Virus record (IMG/VR): IMGVR_UViG_3300042731_008138
Span: 1-62,463 of that record
DNA from: a virus
Reading direction: 5' to 3' (one strand)
Length of the DNA: 62,463 nt
The translations under genes were made by a program, and so were the position numbers. Positions 41,211 through 49,398 of this stretch are shown piece after piece (positions within the stretch are counted from its first letter, which is position 1; every line of letters begins with the position of its first letter). The notes under the pieces were generated by a model, which did not search any database, was not told the origin of the DNA, and saw nothing but the letters and a program-made list of their open reading frames with translations.

Positions 41211-42352
41211 CACATATTCTCCTGAGAGAGTTCAGCGCATTCATCCCAAATTTCTTCCGGACATTTAGAGCAATCGCTTTTGTAGTTGTCAGCATCCTTG
41301 CCGAATTCATGCCCATAAGGACATTTGTCTTTGGACTTTTTCTTTTTGGGAACAGGCTCTTCTTCCTCCTCATCATCGTTATCCTCTTCAGGCTCAGGCC
41401 GGGATCTCTTTTTTTTGGATGACCTGCGGGGAGGTTCTTCATCCTCTTCATCCTCTTCATCCTCTTCATCCTCTTCATCCTCTTCATCATCATCGTTATC
41501 CTCTTCTTCTTCTTCTTCCTCCGGGTCCTGTCTTTTTTTCTTGATAGATCGACGCGGGGTTTTTTCCTCTTCCTCATCGTCTTCTTCTTCTTCTCCGCCC
41601 TCAAATAGGATTTTTTCAATTTCAGAGGCAGAAAGAAGGACAAGAATTTCATCAAAGGAAATAGCTTCATTCACCCATTCATCCAACAATTCTTCCTTCC
41701 GCTCAGGGAAAGTGAAGTTGTCAAACTCCAGGTATTTAACTTTTTTCCCATTGATAGTTTTTTCCACCTCATCGGCATAAAATCTTACCACGGTACCATC
41801 GTCAATGTCTGCAAAATGGACAATATCTTCTCCATCCTCACAGGCATGAGCCATCTTGACCAGATTCTTTTCAAACAGGTAAGCAGAAGATTCCATGACC
41901 ATTAACTTGCCTTTGTGTTCTCCCCGGACAGGAACCACATTGTAAAACACTCGGGCAGAAGTTTGAAGCTGCTTGGCTTCTTTTTCCTTACCCTGTTTGT
42001 ACAGTTCAGAAATTTCTTCACAGATGGGGCAGTGTTTGCCATAATTCTTTTTGGGGCACAGGATATCATCATATTTAGGCCCAATACCTTTGTGAATGGA
42101 GACTTCCAGTACATAAGCCAATTCTCCTATCTCACAGTTGCCTCTGTGGACAGAGGGATGGAGCTTGCTTTTCAGTTCAAATGGAATGATATTGATCCGG
42201 TTCCATTCCAAAGTGGGGGTAAAAAACTCAGGTTCCTGATCCAGTTTACTGAAATCCACAGCCTTCCTTCCCCGGAATCCCGATTTGGCAGTGTTTTCTT
42301 TCTGGTCTTTGTAGGCTCCGTTACTGACTTTCCTTCTTATTTTCTTGGCCAT
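41210..42352 (-). CDS. gp32-like ssDNA-binding protein with acidic tail
   Basis: 380 residues. The core (residues ~30-240) has the gp32-type zinc site LHPSVHRGNC...KHCPICEEI and OB strands (YNVVPVRGEHKGKLMVMESS). Residues ~255-340 are extremely acidic with basic islands. Unusual: the C-terminus adds a second Cys/His set (CPYGHEF, CSKC, WDEC). Coats single-stranded DNA at forks and in recombination. Confidence 0.8.
   Translation of the reverse strand: MAKKIRRKVSNGAYKDQKENTAKSGFRGRKAVDFSKLDQEPEFFTPTLEWNRINIIPFELKSKLHPSVHRGNCEIGELAYVLEVSIHKGIGPKYDDILCPKKNYGKHCPICEEISELYKQGKEKEAKQLQTSARVFYNVVPVRGEHKGKLMVMESSAYLFEKNLVKMAHACEDGEDIVHFADIDDGTVVRFYADEVEKTINGKKVKYLEFDNFTFPERKEELLDEWVNEAISFDEILVLLSASEIEKILFEGGEEEEDDEEEEKTPRRSIKKKRQDPEEEEEEEDNDDDEEDEEDEEDEEDEEDEEPPRRSSKKKRSRPEPEEDNDDEEEEEPVPKKKKSKDKCPYGHEFGKDADNYKSDCSKCPEEIWDECAELSQENM
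41438..41482 (-). repeat. 9-bp tandem repeat coding Glu-Asp-Glu
   Basis: Five exact TTCATCCTC units (plus strand) with a degenerate sixth code for the repeated D-E-E of the acidic tail. Likely to vary in length by slippage. Confidence 0.9.
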
Positions 42353-42353
42353 G

Positions 42354-42857
42354 TCAATCCTCCTTATTGCGTTTGTTCAAGGCCGCATTCATATCATCGG
42401 AGTTCATCTGATCTCCGTTGTTGTGATTTCCATTGTAATAACCACGTACATAGAGAGTGACCAGATTATCAATTTCTCGCTTGCGGTTTTCCATGCTGTT
42501 GACTGCAGCTTCCAAGTGGTACACATCCTTTTTTGCCTGATTCAGCTCATCCTCCGCTTTCATCACTCTTTTGTGGACAGTGACTTCAGAAGAAATAGAA
42601 GCCTCAGTAATTTTTACGTCTCCGGGCAATCGGCCTTCTCTCCTGTATTCCAACTCCACTTCTGACTTGACAAAATTGTACTGAGCCTGAGCCTGGTCTT
42701 TTGCTGACTTAGCCTCCGCCAGTTTGTCTGCCCAATAGTGATATATACTGGCATGTTCAGCAGCCTCCTCTTCCAAAGCATAGCGGTTAATCCGCATGTC
42801 TTCTCTCAAATCCCTTTCTTTCATCCGCATGTCTTCTCTCAAATCCCTTTCTTTCAT
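42354..42857 (-). CDS. UvsY-like recombination mediator (tentative)
   Basis: 167 residues. HASIYHYWADKLAEAKSAKD then a long helix with Lys/Glu and LEAAVNSMENRKREIDNLVTL resemble helical phage recombination mediators, matching its place before the ssDNA-binding protein. The N-terminus carries an 11-residue tandem duplication (MKERDLREDMR). ATG 42857 is seven bases after AGGAGG. Confidence 0.6.
   Translation of the reverse strand: MKERDLREDMRMKERDLREDMRINRYALEEEAAEHASIYHYWADKLAEAKSAKDQAQAQYNFVKSEVELEYRREGRLPGDVKITEASISSEVTVHKRVMKAEDELNQAKKDVYHLEAAVNSMENRKREIDNLVTLYVRGYYNGNHNNGDQMNSDDMNAALNKRNKED
42790..42857 (-). repeat. 33-bp tandem duplication at gene start
   Basis: The 33 bp coding M-K-E-R-D-L-R-E-D-M-R occur twice in tandem with no difference, so each copy supplies an ATG. 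The first has the proper RBS. Confidence 0.9.
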
Positions 42858-42864
42858 TCAAGGT

Positions 42865-42900
42865 CCTCCTATCTTATTATAGGCAAAATCTGCCTACTTT
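42865..42900 (-). promoter_or_regulatory. CCTATAATAA-type phage promoter, site 1
   Basis: Minus strand reads AAAGTAGGCAGATTTTGCC then TATAATAAGATAGGAGG. TATAAT is the complement of 42876-42881. GGCA/TGCC form a small inverted repeat just upstream. No -35 consensus. The same element is at 51870-51894, related ones at 59675-59699 and 62156-62190. Confidence 0.7.
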
Positions 42901-43820
42901 TATCTTTTCAATTCAGTATATGACTGGTATGAAACCAGTGTGGCATTGGCCCCTGTTGCTCCCCAATAGGGCTCTGCAAAGTTTTCCAAAATCACCGCCC
43001 AGGAAGGATCCTTGTTGCCGTTGAGCAGTACTGCGTTACAATAACCAATCACTGCTCTTCTGATACTCTCCTGATCCATCTCCTCTCCCAAAGATTTTAA
43101 ACAGATGGCAACTGATTTCCAAGGGCCTTTTTTTATGGCATTGATCAGGTCCCCAATCTTTTTTTCTGTTTCTTCCCCTGCTTGGAGGGCTTTTAACATT
43201 TCCTCCGGCTCCAACTCAGAAACCTTTTCCAGATTTACCAAGGCCTGACGGGGACTGCCTTCGCTGATTTCCACAATCTCTTCAACAATCTCCGAGGGAA
43301 TGCGCAACTTTTCCTTCAGGCATACTTTCCTGATAAGCCGGGTCATGTCTTCCGATTTGAGAGCATTGACTGTAATAGTGGTGCACCGGGTTTTGATTGT
43401 TTTCAGAAGCATTTCAGGATCCGTGGTACACAGAAAAAAGTATACATTGGAAGGGGTATCCTCCAGGGGCTTCAACATAGCATTCTGCCAGTCCTTGGTA
43501 GTCTTATGTACCTCATCAATAATGTATACCTTAGGGGCATTGGTGGGGGAGCGGTAAGCCATTCTGGTAATCACTTCCCTGGCGGTATCAATTCCCCTGT
43601 TGTCCGCAGTGTTAATCTCCTGGATGCTCAAATCATCCCCTCCCAGTTCACGGGCAGCAATTCGTGCCAGCGTGGTTTTGCCACAACCGGACGGTCCTTG
43701 TATCAGGAAAGATTGGGGGCGGGAGGAAGAAGCCAGTTTGGACTGAAGGGCTTCCACTTCAGCTTTATTTCCGATAATTTCATCAAAGGTTTGAGGTCTA
43801 TATTTTCTATATAAACTCAT
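42900..43820 (-). CDS. Clamp loader ATPase (DnaX/RFC-like)
   Basis: 306 residues. YRKYRPQTFDEIIGN, Walker A GPSGCGKTTLA, IIDEVHK (Walker B), CTTDPEMLLKTIKTRC (sensor 1 and Arg-finger SRC-like) and SEGSPRQALVNLEK (sensor 2). Loads the sliding clamp encoded at 46655-47701. Single-gene loader as in T4 gp44-like sets, without a recognisable gp62. Confidence 0.88.
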   Translation of the reverse strand: MSLYRKYRPQTFDEIIGNKAEVEALQSKLASSSRPQSFLIQGPSGCGKTTLARIAARELGGDDLSIQEINTADNRGIDTAREVITRMAYRSPTNAPKVYIIDEVHKTTKDWQNAMLKPLEDTPSNVYFFLCTTDPEMLLKTIKTRCTTITVNALKSEDMTRLIRKVCLKEKLRIPSEIVEEIVEISEGSPRQALVNLEKVSELEPEEMLKALQAGEETEKKIGDLINAIKKGPWKSVAICLKSLGEEMDQESIRRAVIGYCNAVLLNGNKDPSWAVILENFAEPYWGATGANATLVSYQSYTELKR

Positions 43821-43975
43821 AGTGCCCCCAATTTGTAAATAGTTTTGACTAACAGCCCTCCGGCAGCTACTACCCCAGCCAATGCCAGAAATATTCCAGC
43901 AATCAACAGACTCCCTGTTATGATCTTAACCGCTAATTTCATAGCAGGGGTCATCTCCTCTTTCTTTTTTTCCAC
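43817..43975 (-). CDS. Membrane peptide of 52 residues
   Basis: GTG 43975 follows AGGAGG; stop overlaps the clamp-loader ATG. Residues ~20-46 (GSLLIAGIFLALAGVVAAGGLL) are one membrane span after a charged start EKKKEE. A membrane protein inside the replisome operon is unusual. Confidence 0.65.
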   Translation of the reverse strand: MEKKKEEMTPAMKLAVKIITGSLLIAGIFLALAGVVAAGGLLVKTIYKLGAL

Positions 43976-44009
43976 ATTTTCCTCCTATAGATATATGCCA
44001 AACTTGCTT

Positions 44010-46655
44010 TCATGCGGCTTTCTTCAGATAGCCACAATCTTCCATTTCATGCCAACTACCATTTACAGCAGAACGTTCTTTCTCAAGGATGAGAGGGGCA
44101 ATGACCCAATCCCACTGTTCTTCAATATTTTTGGATCCCAACCGATGTACCATCTCATCCAATGCTTTTTCTTCCCCAGGGACCACGTCAAATAACATAG
44201 AGTCATGAACCTCAGCGATGGGCTTGCTCTTCATGTTCCGCTCCCGGAGCTCTTTTTCAATACAGTGCAGGGCCCACAGCTTCACGTGAGAGGCCGGACC
44301 CTGAACAGGATAGTTTACCACCTGAGTAAAATCCATCGGCCCGTAGCACCGGAAACCAGTCACCTGATCAATAAAGCCTTTTCGCTCATATTGGTCATAC
44401 AATCTTAATCTTTTCTTACCATATACAGGAAACCGCCTGCCCCAATATTCCTGATCAAATTCAATCATCCTGGCTTCAAATTCTTTGAAGGTTCGGATCC
44501 CCTTGGGCCAGCTTCTGTTGCGTACTTTTTTGAGATGCTCCTTCACTTCTTCAGGAAGTTGCAACCACATCCCAACAGCTGCTTTCCTTCCTGAAGATCC
44601 GTAAATGGAGGGAAACACATATCCATTTTTGGCAGCTTGTCTGGCTGCCTTGGAAATCTTCTTGGGGAGGGCGTCCCACTCCTCTTTGGTGTAGTACAGG
44701 ATTTCCATTGCGGTGTCCCGGTGCATGTCCTTGGACAGGTCCCGGCAGTATTCCAACCAAGCCGGATCCTGGAACACACATCCAGCAATTGTTACTTCCA
44801 GGGCCTTGTAGTCATATTCCACCAGCCTGTTCCCGGGGGAAGGCTTCAGAATGGATCTGGTGATGTACTGTCCTTCAGCACTGCGTTTGGGCACGTTCTG
44901 AAAATTGGGGGAATCGGAGGAGCTCCGGAAGGTGTCCACATTATTCAGTTTGAAAAAGGGGTGTACTATGTAGTCCACTTCCTCTTTATAAAATCCGTTC
45001 AAATAAGTGTCCCTGAGTTTTTTGTTCTTTCTGTATTTAATGAGATGGTCACAGAAGTTTGAATTGAAGCTTTCCAATGTAACCTCATCCACCTTCTTTA
45101 TCTCCTCCCCATCAACCCCTTTTCTCCCTTTGTACCCCAAGATATTGTACAGCAGTTCGGACAAATTGGGCTCACTGTTGGGATTGAATTCACTCTTTCT
45201 TTTCCACTTGGATACTTCCTCAGAATCCATTATCAGGGTTTTGTATCGCTTCATCCTCCGGGTGAGAGTCTGCCGATGTTTCTCAGCCAATTCTGTATCC
45301 AGCCGGATCCCGTTGGTGTGAAGGCGGGCAAGAGTCTGGGTGCCGTCAATGAGTAGTCTCAACCCCTTTTCTCTGTGACCCTTCAACACGCTCTTCTGAT
45401 ACTCATATTCTTTGTAAGTGAACAAGGCATCCTGCGCACAATATTTGAGCAGCTTGGCTGTGGGGGCTTTGTGGATAGAATTGAAGGCATTCTTTCCAAA
45501 CTTTTTCTTGTCATGTTGATTGCTGCTGAGAAAGTCATCCAATTCCACATCATAACCCATTATCCCAAAATGGACATAGGAAAGAAACTTCAACCCGGTC
45601 GGCTTTTTGTTATTGAGACAATGAGCTCCCAACAAGGTATCCCATACCCAATTTTCCACCCTGTATTTTTCTTCCCCGGGGGGCGCTGCTCTTTCAAAAG
45701 TCCAGTTGTCTTCAAAATCCAGTTTGTGGGCTATCTTACCCACCTTGGGATTGGTCAGGAAGGCTTGCCAAACGGACCGAAACCGGACCGAATCAAAGAA
45801 CGGGAACGCATACCCCATCTGGCCATCACTAATACCAGCACATACAATCCGGTGACCCTCTCTATGGGGTTTCACTCCAGTGGTTTCATAATCGAATACC
45901 ACGGGCCGGTTGCCTTTCTGGATTTGCTCAATCCACTCAATGGCTTGGCCTTCCTCCTGTGTGAACTCCACATCTTTGTCATAGTGATGTTCGTAGAAAA
46001 AGCCCTCACCGCATTTCACAGCCCTTTTGATATGCCGTTTCCAAATCCTCTTTAATCCCTGATTTATTTCCTGGCCGTCATTCCCGCGGGTTTTGCGGAG
46101 AATGTAGGCAGGATGATAGGTGGGGCAGATGTAACAGCCCAGCTCCTGATCTGGGATTCTATATCCAAAGAAGGCACTGGTTTCAATTCCAGTGATTCTT
46201 CCTGCCTCCATCCTGTGTCCAATCAATCCTTTCAAAGCGGTGGTGCCGAAAGTGATAATCACTTCCGGCTTGTATTCTGCTATGGTTCTGAGTAATTTAT
46301 GACGGCAGGAAGCTATTTCAGCAGCTGTGGGGGTCCTGTTTTTGGGAGGTCGGCAAACTACAGCATTGGTTCTGAGACAATCCCCATTGAAACTTATTCC
46401 TATTTCATCCAAGACATCTTTGATGAGTCGGCCAGAAGGGCCCACAAAAGGGATCCCCTTGTCATCCTCTTTTTTTCCAGGAGCCTCTCCCACCAGCAAT
46501 ATTTTCTTGTGTCCTCTTCCATAAGGCTTCATGTTGGGATGAATACATGATCGGTCCAGAGAACAGGCATCACACCCTATTTTCTTTTTGGAGCTCCGGG
46601 CCTTGCTGACTGAGGGGTTCTCTCCGGTCCCAAGGTCAAAATATCCAACCCCCAT
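44010..46655 (-). CDS. Family A DNA polymerase with N-terminal uracil-DNA glycosylase domain
   Basis: 881 residues. Residues ~25-215 are a family 4-type UDG: CDACSLDRSC, LVGEAPGKKEDDKGIPFVGPSG (two parts), HPAYILR. Residues ~245-430 are a 3'-5' exonuclease (VFDYETTG, AHKLDFEDNW, YCAQDALFTYKEY). The polymerase has motif A DYKALEV (usual DYSQIEL), motif B RQAAKNGYVFPSIYG and motif C VHDSML. UDG-polymerase fusions are known in SPO1-type phages. Start codon overlaps the clamp stop. Confidence 0.88.
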   Translation of the reverse strand: MGVGYFDLGTGENPSVSKARSSKKKIGCDACSLDRSCIHPNMKPYGRGHKKILLVGEAPGKKEDDKGIPFVGPSGRLIKDVLDEIGISFNGDCLRTNAVVCRPPKNRTPTAAEIASCRHKLLRTIAEYKPEVIITFGTTALKGLIGHRMEAGRITGIETSAFFGYRIPDQELGCYICPTYHPAYILRKTRGNDGQEINQGLKRIWKRHIKRAVKCGEGFFYEHHYDKDVEFTQEEGQAIEWIEQIQKGNRPVVFDYETTGVKPHREGHRIVCAGISDGQMGYAFPFFDSVRFRSVWQAFLTNPKVGKIAHKLDFEDNWTFERAAPPGEEKYRVENWVWDTLLGAHCLNNKKPTGLKFLSYVHFGIMGYDVELDDFLSSNQHDKKKFGKNAFNSIHKAPTAKLLKYCAQDALFTYKEYEYQKSVLKGHREKGLRLLIDGTQTLARLHTNGIRLDTELAEKHRQTLTRRMKRYKTLIMDSEEVSKWKRKSEFNPNSEPNLSELLYNILGYKGRKGVDGEEIKKVDEVTLESFNSNFCDHLIKYRKNKKLRDTYLNGFYKEEVDYIVHPFFKLNNVDTFRSSSDSPNFQNVPKRSAEGQYITRSILKPSPGNRLVEYDYKALEVTIAGCVFQDPAWLEYCRDLSKDMHRDTAMEILYYTKEEWDALPKKISKAARQAAKNGYVFPSIYGSSGRKAAVGMWLQLPEEVKEHLKKVRNRSWPKGIRTFKEFEARMIEFDQEYWGRRFPVYGKKRLRLYDQYERKGFIDQVTGFRCYGPMDFTQVVNYPVQGPASHVKLWALHCIEKELRERNMKSKPIAEVHDSMLFDVVPGEEKALDEMVHRLGSKNIEEQWDWVIAPLILEKERSAVNGSWHEMEDCGYLKKAA

Positions 46656-47701
46656 TATTCATTCACCGTTGCCATTATCTGGGTGAACTGTTCTGACTGG
46701 AATAATACAGCGGGAGTCTCCCCCTCCTTGTAATAGAAATTGGGGACCTTGCGGACAGCCTCAATCAGGAAATCCGCATCAGCTTTGAAATGAAATGGGT
46801 TTTCGATCTCCAAGGCCTTGGGAAAAGGGACCCGCTCACGGATTTTCCCTGATACTCTGTGAGATTCCAACACCATCTCTTTGGGAGAAACAGTGATGGA
46901 TATAGCTGAGAAATTGTTTATGTCCTCACTCAGGACGGCAACCCGATCAATTACTTTATCCAGGTCTTTTGGGAGAGCACACTGAATATCGTTTTCTTCT
47001 ACTTTTACCATTTCCCTCAGAGCCAGCATTCTTTCAGTTGGATAATATTCATCCTCTTTCCGTTTAGCTGAAAATACCACTCTTTCTTCATTACGGAAAT
47101 GAATCCAGCTTTCTGTCACACTGTACTCAGTAATCTTTCCCGGAAGTCTAAGAAGTTCAGTCCATGCCGGATCATCCACCCAGCAGGTATCAAAAGATTC
47201 ATTAAGATCATAGTAATTCAACCGGATTCCATCTGTACTCATCATGAGCTTATCAGTAATAAATATTCCCCGGGTGCTGGAAGTGGAACAGGAAATCTTA
47301 CACAGCCGGATTCCCTCCCAGAAATCCTTGGGGACGGATTTCCACTTCAGTTTAGAGATTCCCAGCCCCTCCAGATATTCCTGAAGGTCAGATTCCACAG
47401 AATTGATGGTAACTTCCGCATTGCCGGATTTCATTGCTACCCCACTCTTTGCCGGTTCGAACTGAATGTCTTCCTCAGGTAGTTTTTGCAACAGGCGGAA
47501 CAGGTCCATCCCTTTGAATACTCCTTTTACCTCCCCTGAATCAAAGGGGACTGATACAGAAATGCTGTCATTGTAAGAATGGATGGACTCTCCAGTAAAT
47601 ACGATGGCATCAGCACCCTCAATGATGGTGGATCCGTTCTCCACCCCAGGCATTACTTTCTTTACAGCAGAAAGGGCCTCTGTCTTTTTGATTGTAATCA
47701 C
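46655..47701 (-). CDS. DNA polymerase sliding clamp (DnaN-like)
   Basis: 348 residues from GTG 47701, which has AAGGAG at six bases and gives the family-like start ITIKKTEALSAVKKVMPGVE. ATG 47749 is an alternative adding 16 residues. Three repeated clamp domains are suggested by KGMDLFRLLQKLP, NAEVTINSVES, YYPTERMLAL, FKADADFLIEAVRKVP. The processivity ring for the polymerase next to it. Confidence 0.78.
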   Translation of the reverse strand: MITIKKTEALSAVKKVMPGVENGSTIIEGADAIVFTGESIHSYNDSISVSVPFDSGEVKGVFKGMDLFRLLQKLPEEDIQFEPAKSGVAMKSGNAEVTINSVESDLQEYLEGLGISKLKWKSVPKDFWEGIRLCKISCSTSSTRGIFITDKLMMSTDGIRLNYYDLNESFDTCWVDDPAWTELLRLPGKITEYSVTESWIHFRNEERVVFSAKRKEDEYYPTERMLALREMVKVEENDIQCALPKDLDKVIDRVAVLSEDINNFSAISITVSPKEMVLESHRVSGKIRERVPFPKALEIENPFHFKADADFLIEAVRKVPNFYYKEGETPAVLFQSEQFTQIMATVNE

Positions 47702-47751
47702 AATGTACTCCTTATTTCCAAAATAGCAAGCGGGTTCAACCGCTTTCATTC

Positions 47752-48474
47752 TTATTTCCTTCTCATACTTTCAATCTTATTCAGGACATCCTGATAATAT
47801 TCTCTTTCCCAAATATCACGACCATGAGAAATTCCACCTTCTCCACCTATTGCGCCATCGACTCTTAATCTGTTTCTGTCCCATCTGCCATTTCCCGTCA
47901 TTCCATATACTGGATGAACTGGAAGGCCATACTTTGCCAAATAAGAAAATATTTCTTGCGTTGTCCATTTCATAAGCGGTCTACATTTGTGCTCTGTTGA
48001 TATTCCGTGATACCATAAAGATTTTTTTCTTATTCCGGATTCCGCAGCCCTTACTCCTAAAACACATTTATTTATCCCCGTAATTTTTTCAAAATTCCTC
48101 ATTGTTTTCAGCTTTTCTGGATTCCCGGTTTCTGAATAAAATACTTCAAAATAGCTATTTATTTTGTATTTTTCTAAAAACATGTTTCTTACAAGATCAT
48201 TATTAAAATCATAAACAGCATTTCTTGACGAAGGATCACGCACGAAACTGACCAAAGCGTTTGTACATTTTGCTCTATAAGCCAAATGGGCCAAAACTGT
48301 AGAATCCTTTCCCCAAGAGATCGAAATATAATAATCAGAAGTGCAGAATTCTTTTATATGAGAAATAGCCAGATCTTCTTTTTTATCAGACATGCAATAC
48401 GCTAAATCTGCTTCTTCTAATTCTGCCCATAATTTTAAATCAGCCTCTGTATGCTTATCAGTCACAATCAACAT
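47752..48474 (-). CDS. cysH: CysH-like PP-loop ATPase associated with type IV-B CRISPR
   Basis: 240 residues. PP-loop at 53-58 (SWGKDS) followed by TVLAHLAY; later VLGVRAAESGIRKK, KCRPLMKWTTQEIFSYLAKYGLPVHPVY, GMTGNGRWDRNRL match the PAPS-reductase/CysH-like family (shown here in pieces). The C-terminal ECGLH redox motif of true PAPS reductases is absent, so sulfate reduction is unlikely. ATG 48474 follows GGGAGG. CysH-like genes are a known companion of type IV-B cas genes; role unknown. Confidence 0.8.
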   Translation of the reverse strand: MLIVTDKHTEADLKLWAELEEADLAYCMSDKKEDLAISHIKEFCTSDYYISISWGKDSTVLAHLAYRAKCTNALVSFVRDPSSRNAVYDFNNDLVRNMFLEKYKINSYFEVFYSETGNPEKLKTMRNFEKITGINKCVLGVRAAESGIRKKSLWYHGISTEHKCRPLMKWTTQEIFSYLAKYGLPVHPVYGMTGNGRWDRNRLRVDGAIGGEGGISHGRDIWEREYYQDVLNKIESMRRK

Positions 48475-48727
48475 AAAGCCTCCCTGAATCATCCTCTTGA
48501 ATTGGAACTAAAACAGAGAGGTCGGAAATGTCCCTCCCGATTGTAGACCTATGCACATCAAATACTCTAGCCAGCTGTGCACGAGTCCATGAATGCTTTT
48601 TCAACAGCTCTTCAATCATCCTACATCGAAGAAATTTTGTTTCAAACTTTGACAAATCAATTGAACATTTCATCTGTGTAAGATCGAGCTTTTTCTCAGG
48701 CTCACATCTCATGTGCTGATTTAGCAT
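48458..48727 (-). CDS. HTH protein inside the cas cassette, 89 residues
   Basis: Residues ~38-70 (LLKKHSWTRAQLARVFDVHRSTIGRDISDL in pieces) form a helix-turn-helix of the DeoR/HTH_11 type. ATG overlaps the csf3 stop (ATGCTAA) and its stop overlaps cysH by 17 bp. Could regulate the operon or bind DNA with the complex. I do not know it as a standard IV-B component. Confidence 0.7.
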   Translation of the reverse strand: MLNQHMRCEPEKKLDLTQMKCSIDLSKFETKFLRCRMIEELLKKHSWTRAQLARVFDVHRSTIGRDISDLSVLVPIQEDDSGRLYVDCD

Positions 48728-49398
48728 GGAATGGCAACCTCCATAAACGTTTCAGGATGCCAGTAAGGAGGAAACGCCCCTCCGTAAGAATGACGAAATC
48801 CAGTAGATCCCTTTGCGGCTTCAACCTGGATTGTTTTCATTAAAACTTTTTTTCCTTTATGCATGGCAAAAATAGAATTATCTTCTTCGAATTCCTTGTA
48901 TTCCCAAGATTCAATTCGGCCGTATCCATAATGTCGGCAATGCCCAAGGGCTGTGATTTTTTTTAATAATTTATTGATTTCTTTTTTGTCACCTCGAACA
49001 AACCAACAAACTTTTCTTACAAGCCGAACACGAAGAGGAACAAAACGGCTTTTATATGGTCCTGACGAAGTAAGGAGTTTTTTTCGCTGTGATTCGTGAA
49101 TTGCAAGAGCAAGAATATCCGTGTCAAATCTTTTTGCTTGATGATCTGACCATTCAGCATGAACTTCTCCGAGAATAGGATCAGAAGAACAATAAACATC
49201 ATGTCCACAAATTGTTCTTTTCGCTAAAGGAATCGGCGGTTTTTCAATTTGTGACAACGGAATGTCCCTAGTCATTTTCCTAGCCTGTTTCATCCCCATT
49301 CTTAAGGCAAGTTCATATTCTAATAGGCTGTCAATTTTAGGAGGTTCCCCGCAAAGCGGGGAAACCAAGTTGCATGTTACCTTCCAATTTTTTATCAT
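48721..49398 (-). CDS. csf3: Type IV CRISPR Cas5-like protein Csf3
   Basis: 225 residues. N-terminal strand WKVTCNLVSPLCGEPPKIDSLLEY is the RAMP start seen in Csf3. ALGHCRHYGYGRIESWEY carries the Gly-rich loop, and the C-terminus AKGSTGFRHSYGGAFPPYWHP is Csf3-like. Cas5 caps the crRNA 5' end in Class 1 complexes. ATG overlaps the csf2 stop by 4 bp. Confidence 0.82.
   Translation of the reverse strand: MIKNWKVTCNLVSPLCGEPPKIDSLLEYELALRMGMKQARKMTRDIPLSQIEKPPIPLAKRTICGHDVYCSSDPILGEVHAEWSDHQAKRFDTDILALAIHESQRKKLLTSSGPYKSRFVPLRVRLVRKVCWFVRGDKKEINKLLKKITALGHCRHYGYGRIESWEYKEFEEDNSIFAMHKGKKVLMKTIQVEAAKGSTGFRHSYGGAFPPYWHPETFMEVAIPC

Noticed and set aside
41325-41780. Ser-rich plus-strand reading frame opposite the ssDNA-binding protein
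   Set aside because: It is the complement of the acidic Glu/Asp codon run and has no RBS.
47752-48474. CysH as an auxiliary metabolic gene for sulfate reduction
   Set aside because: The ECGLH motif is absent and the gene is embedded in the cas cassette.
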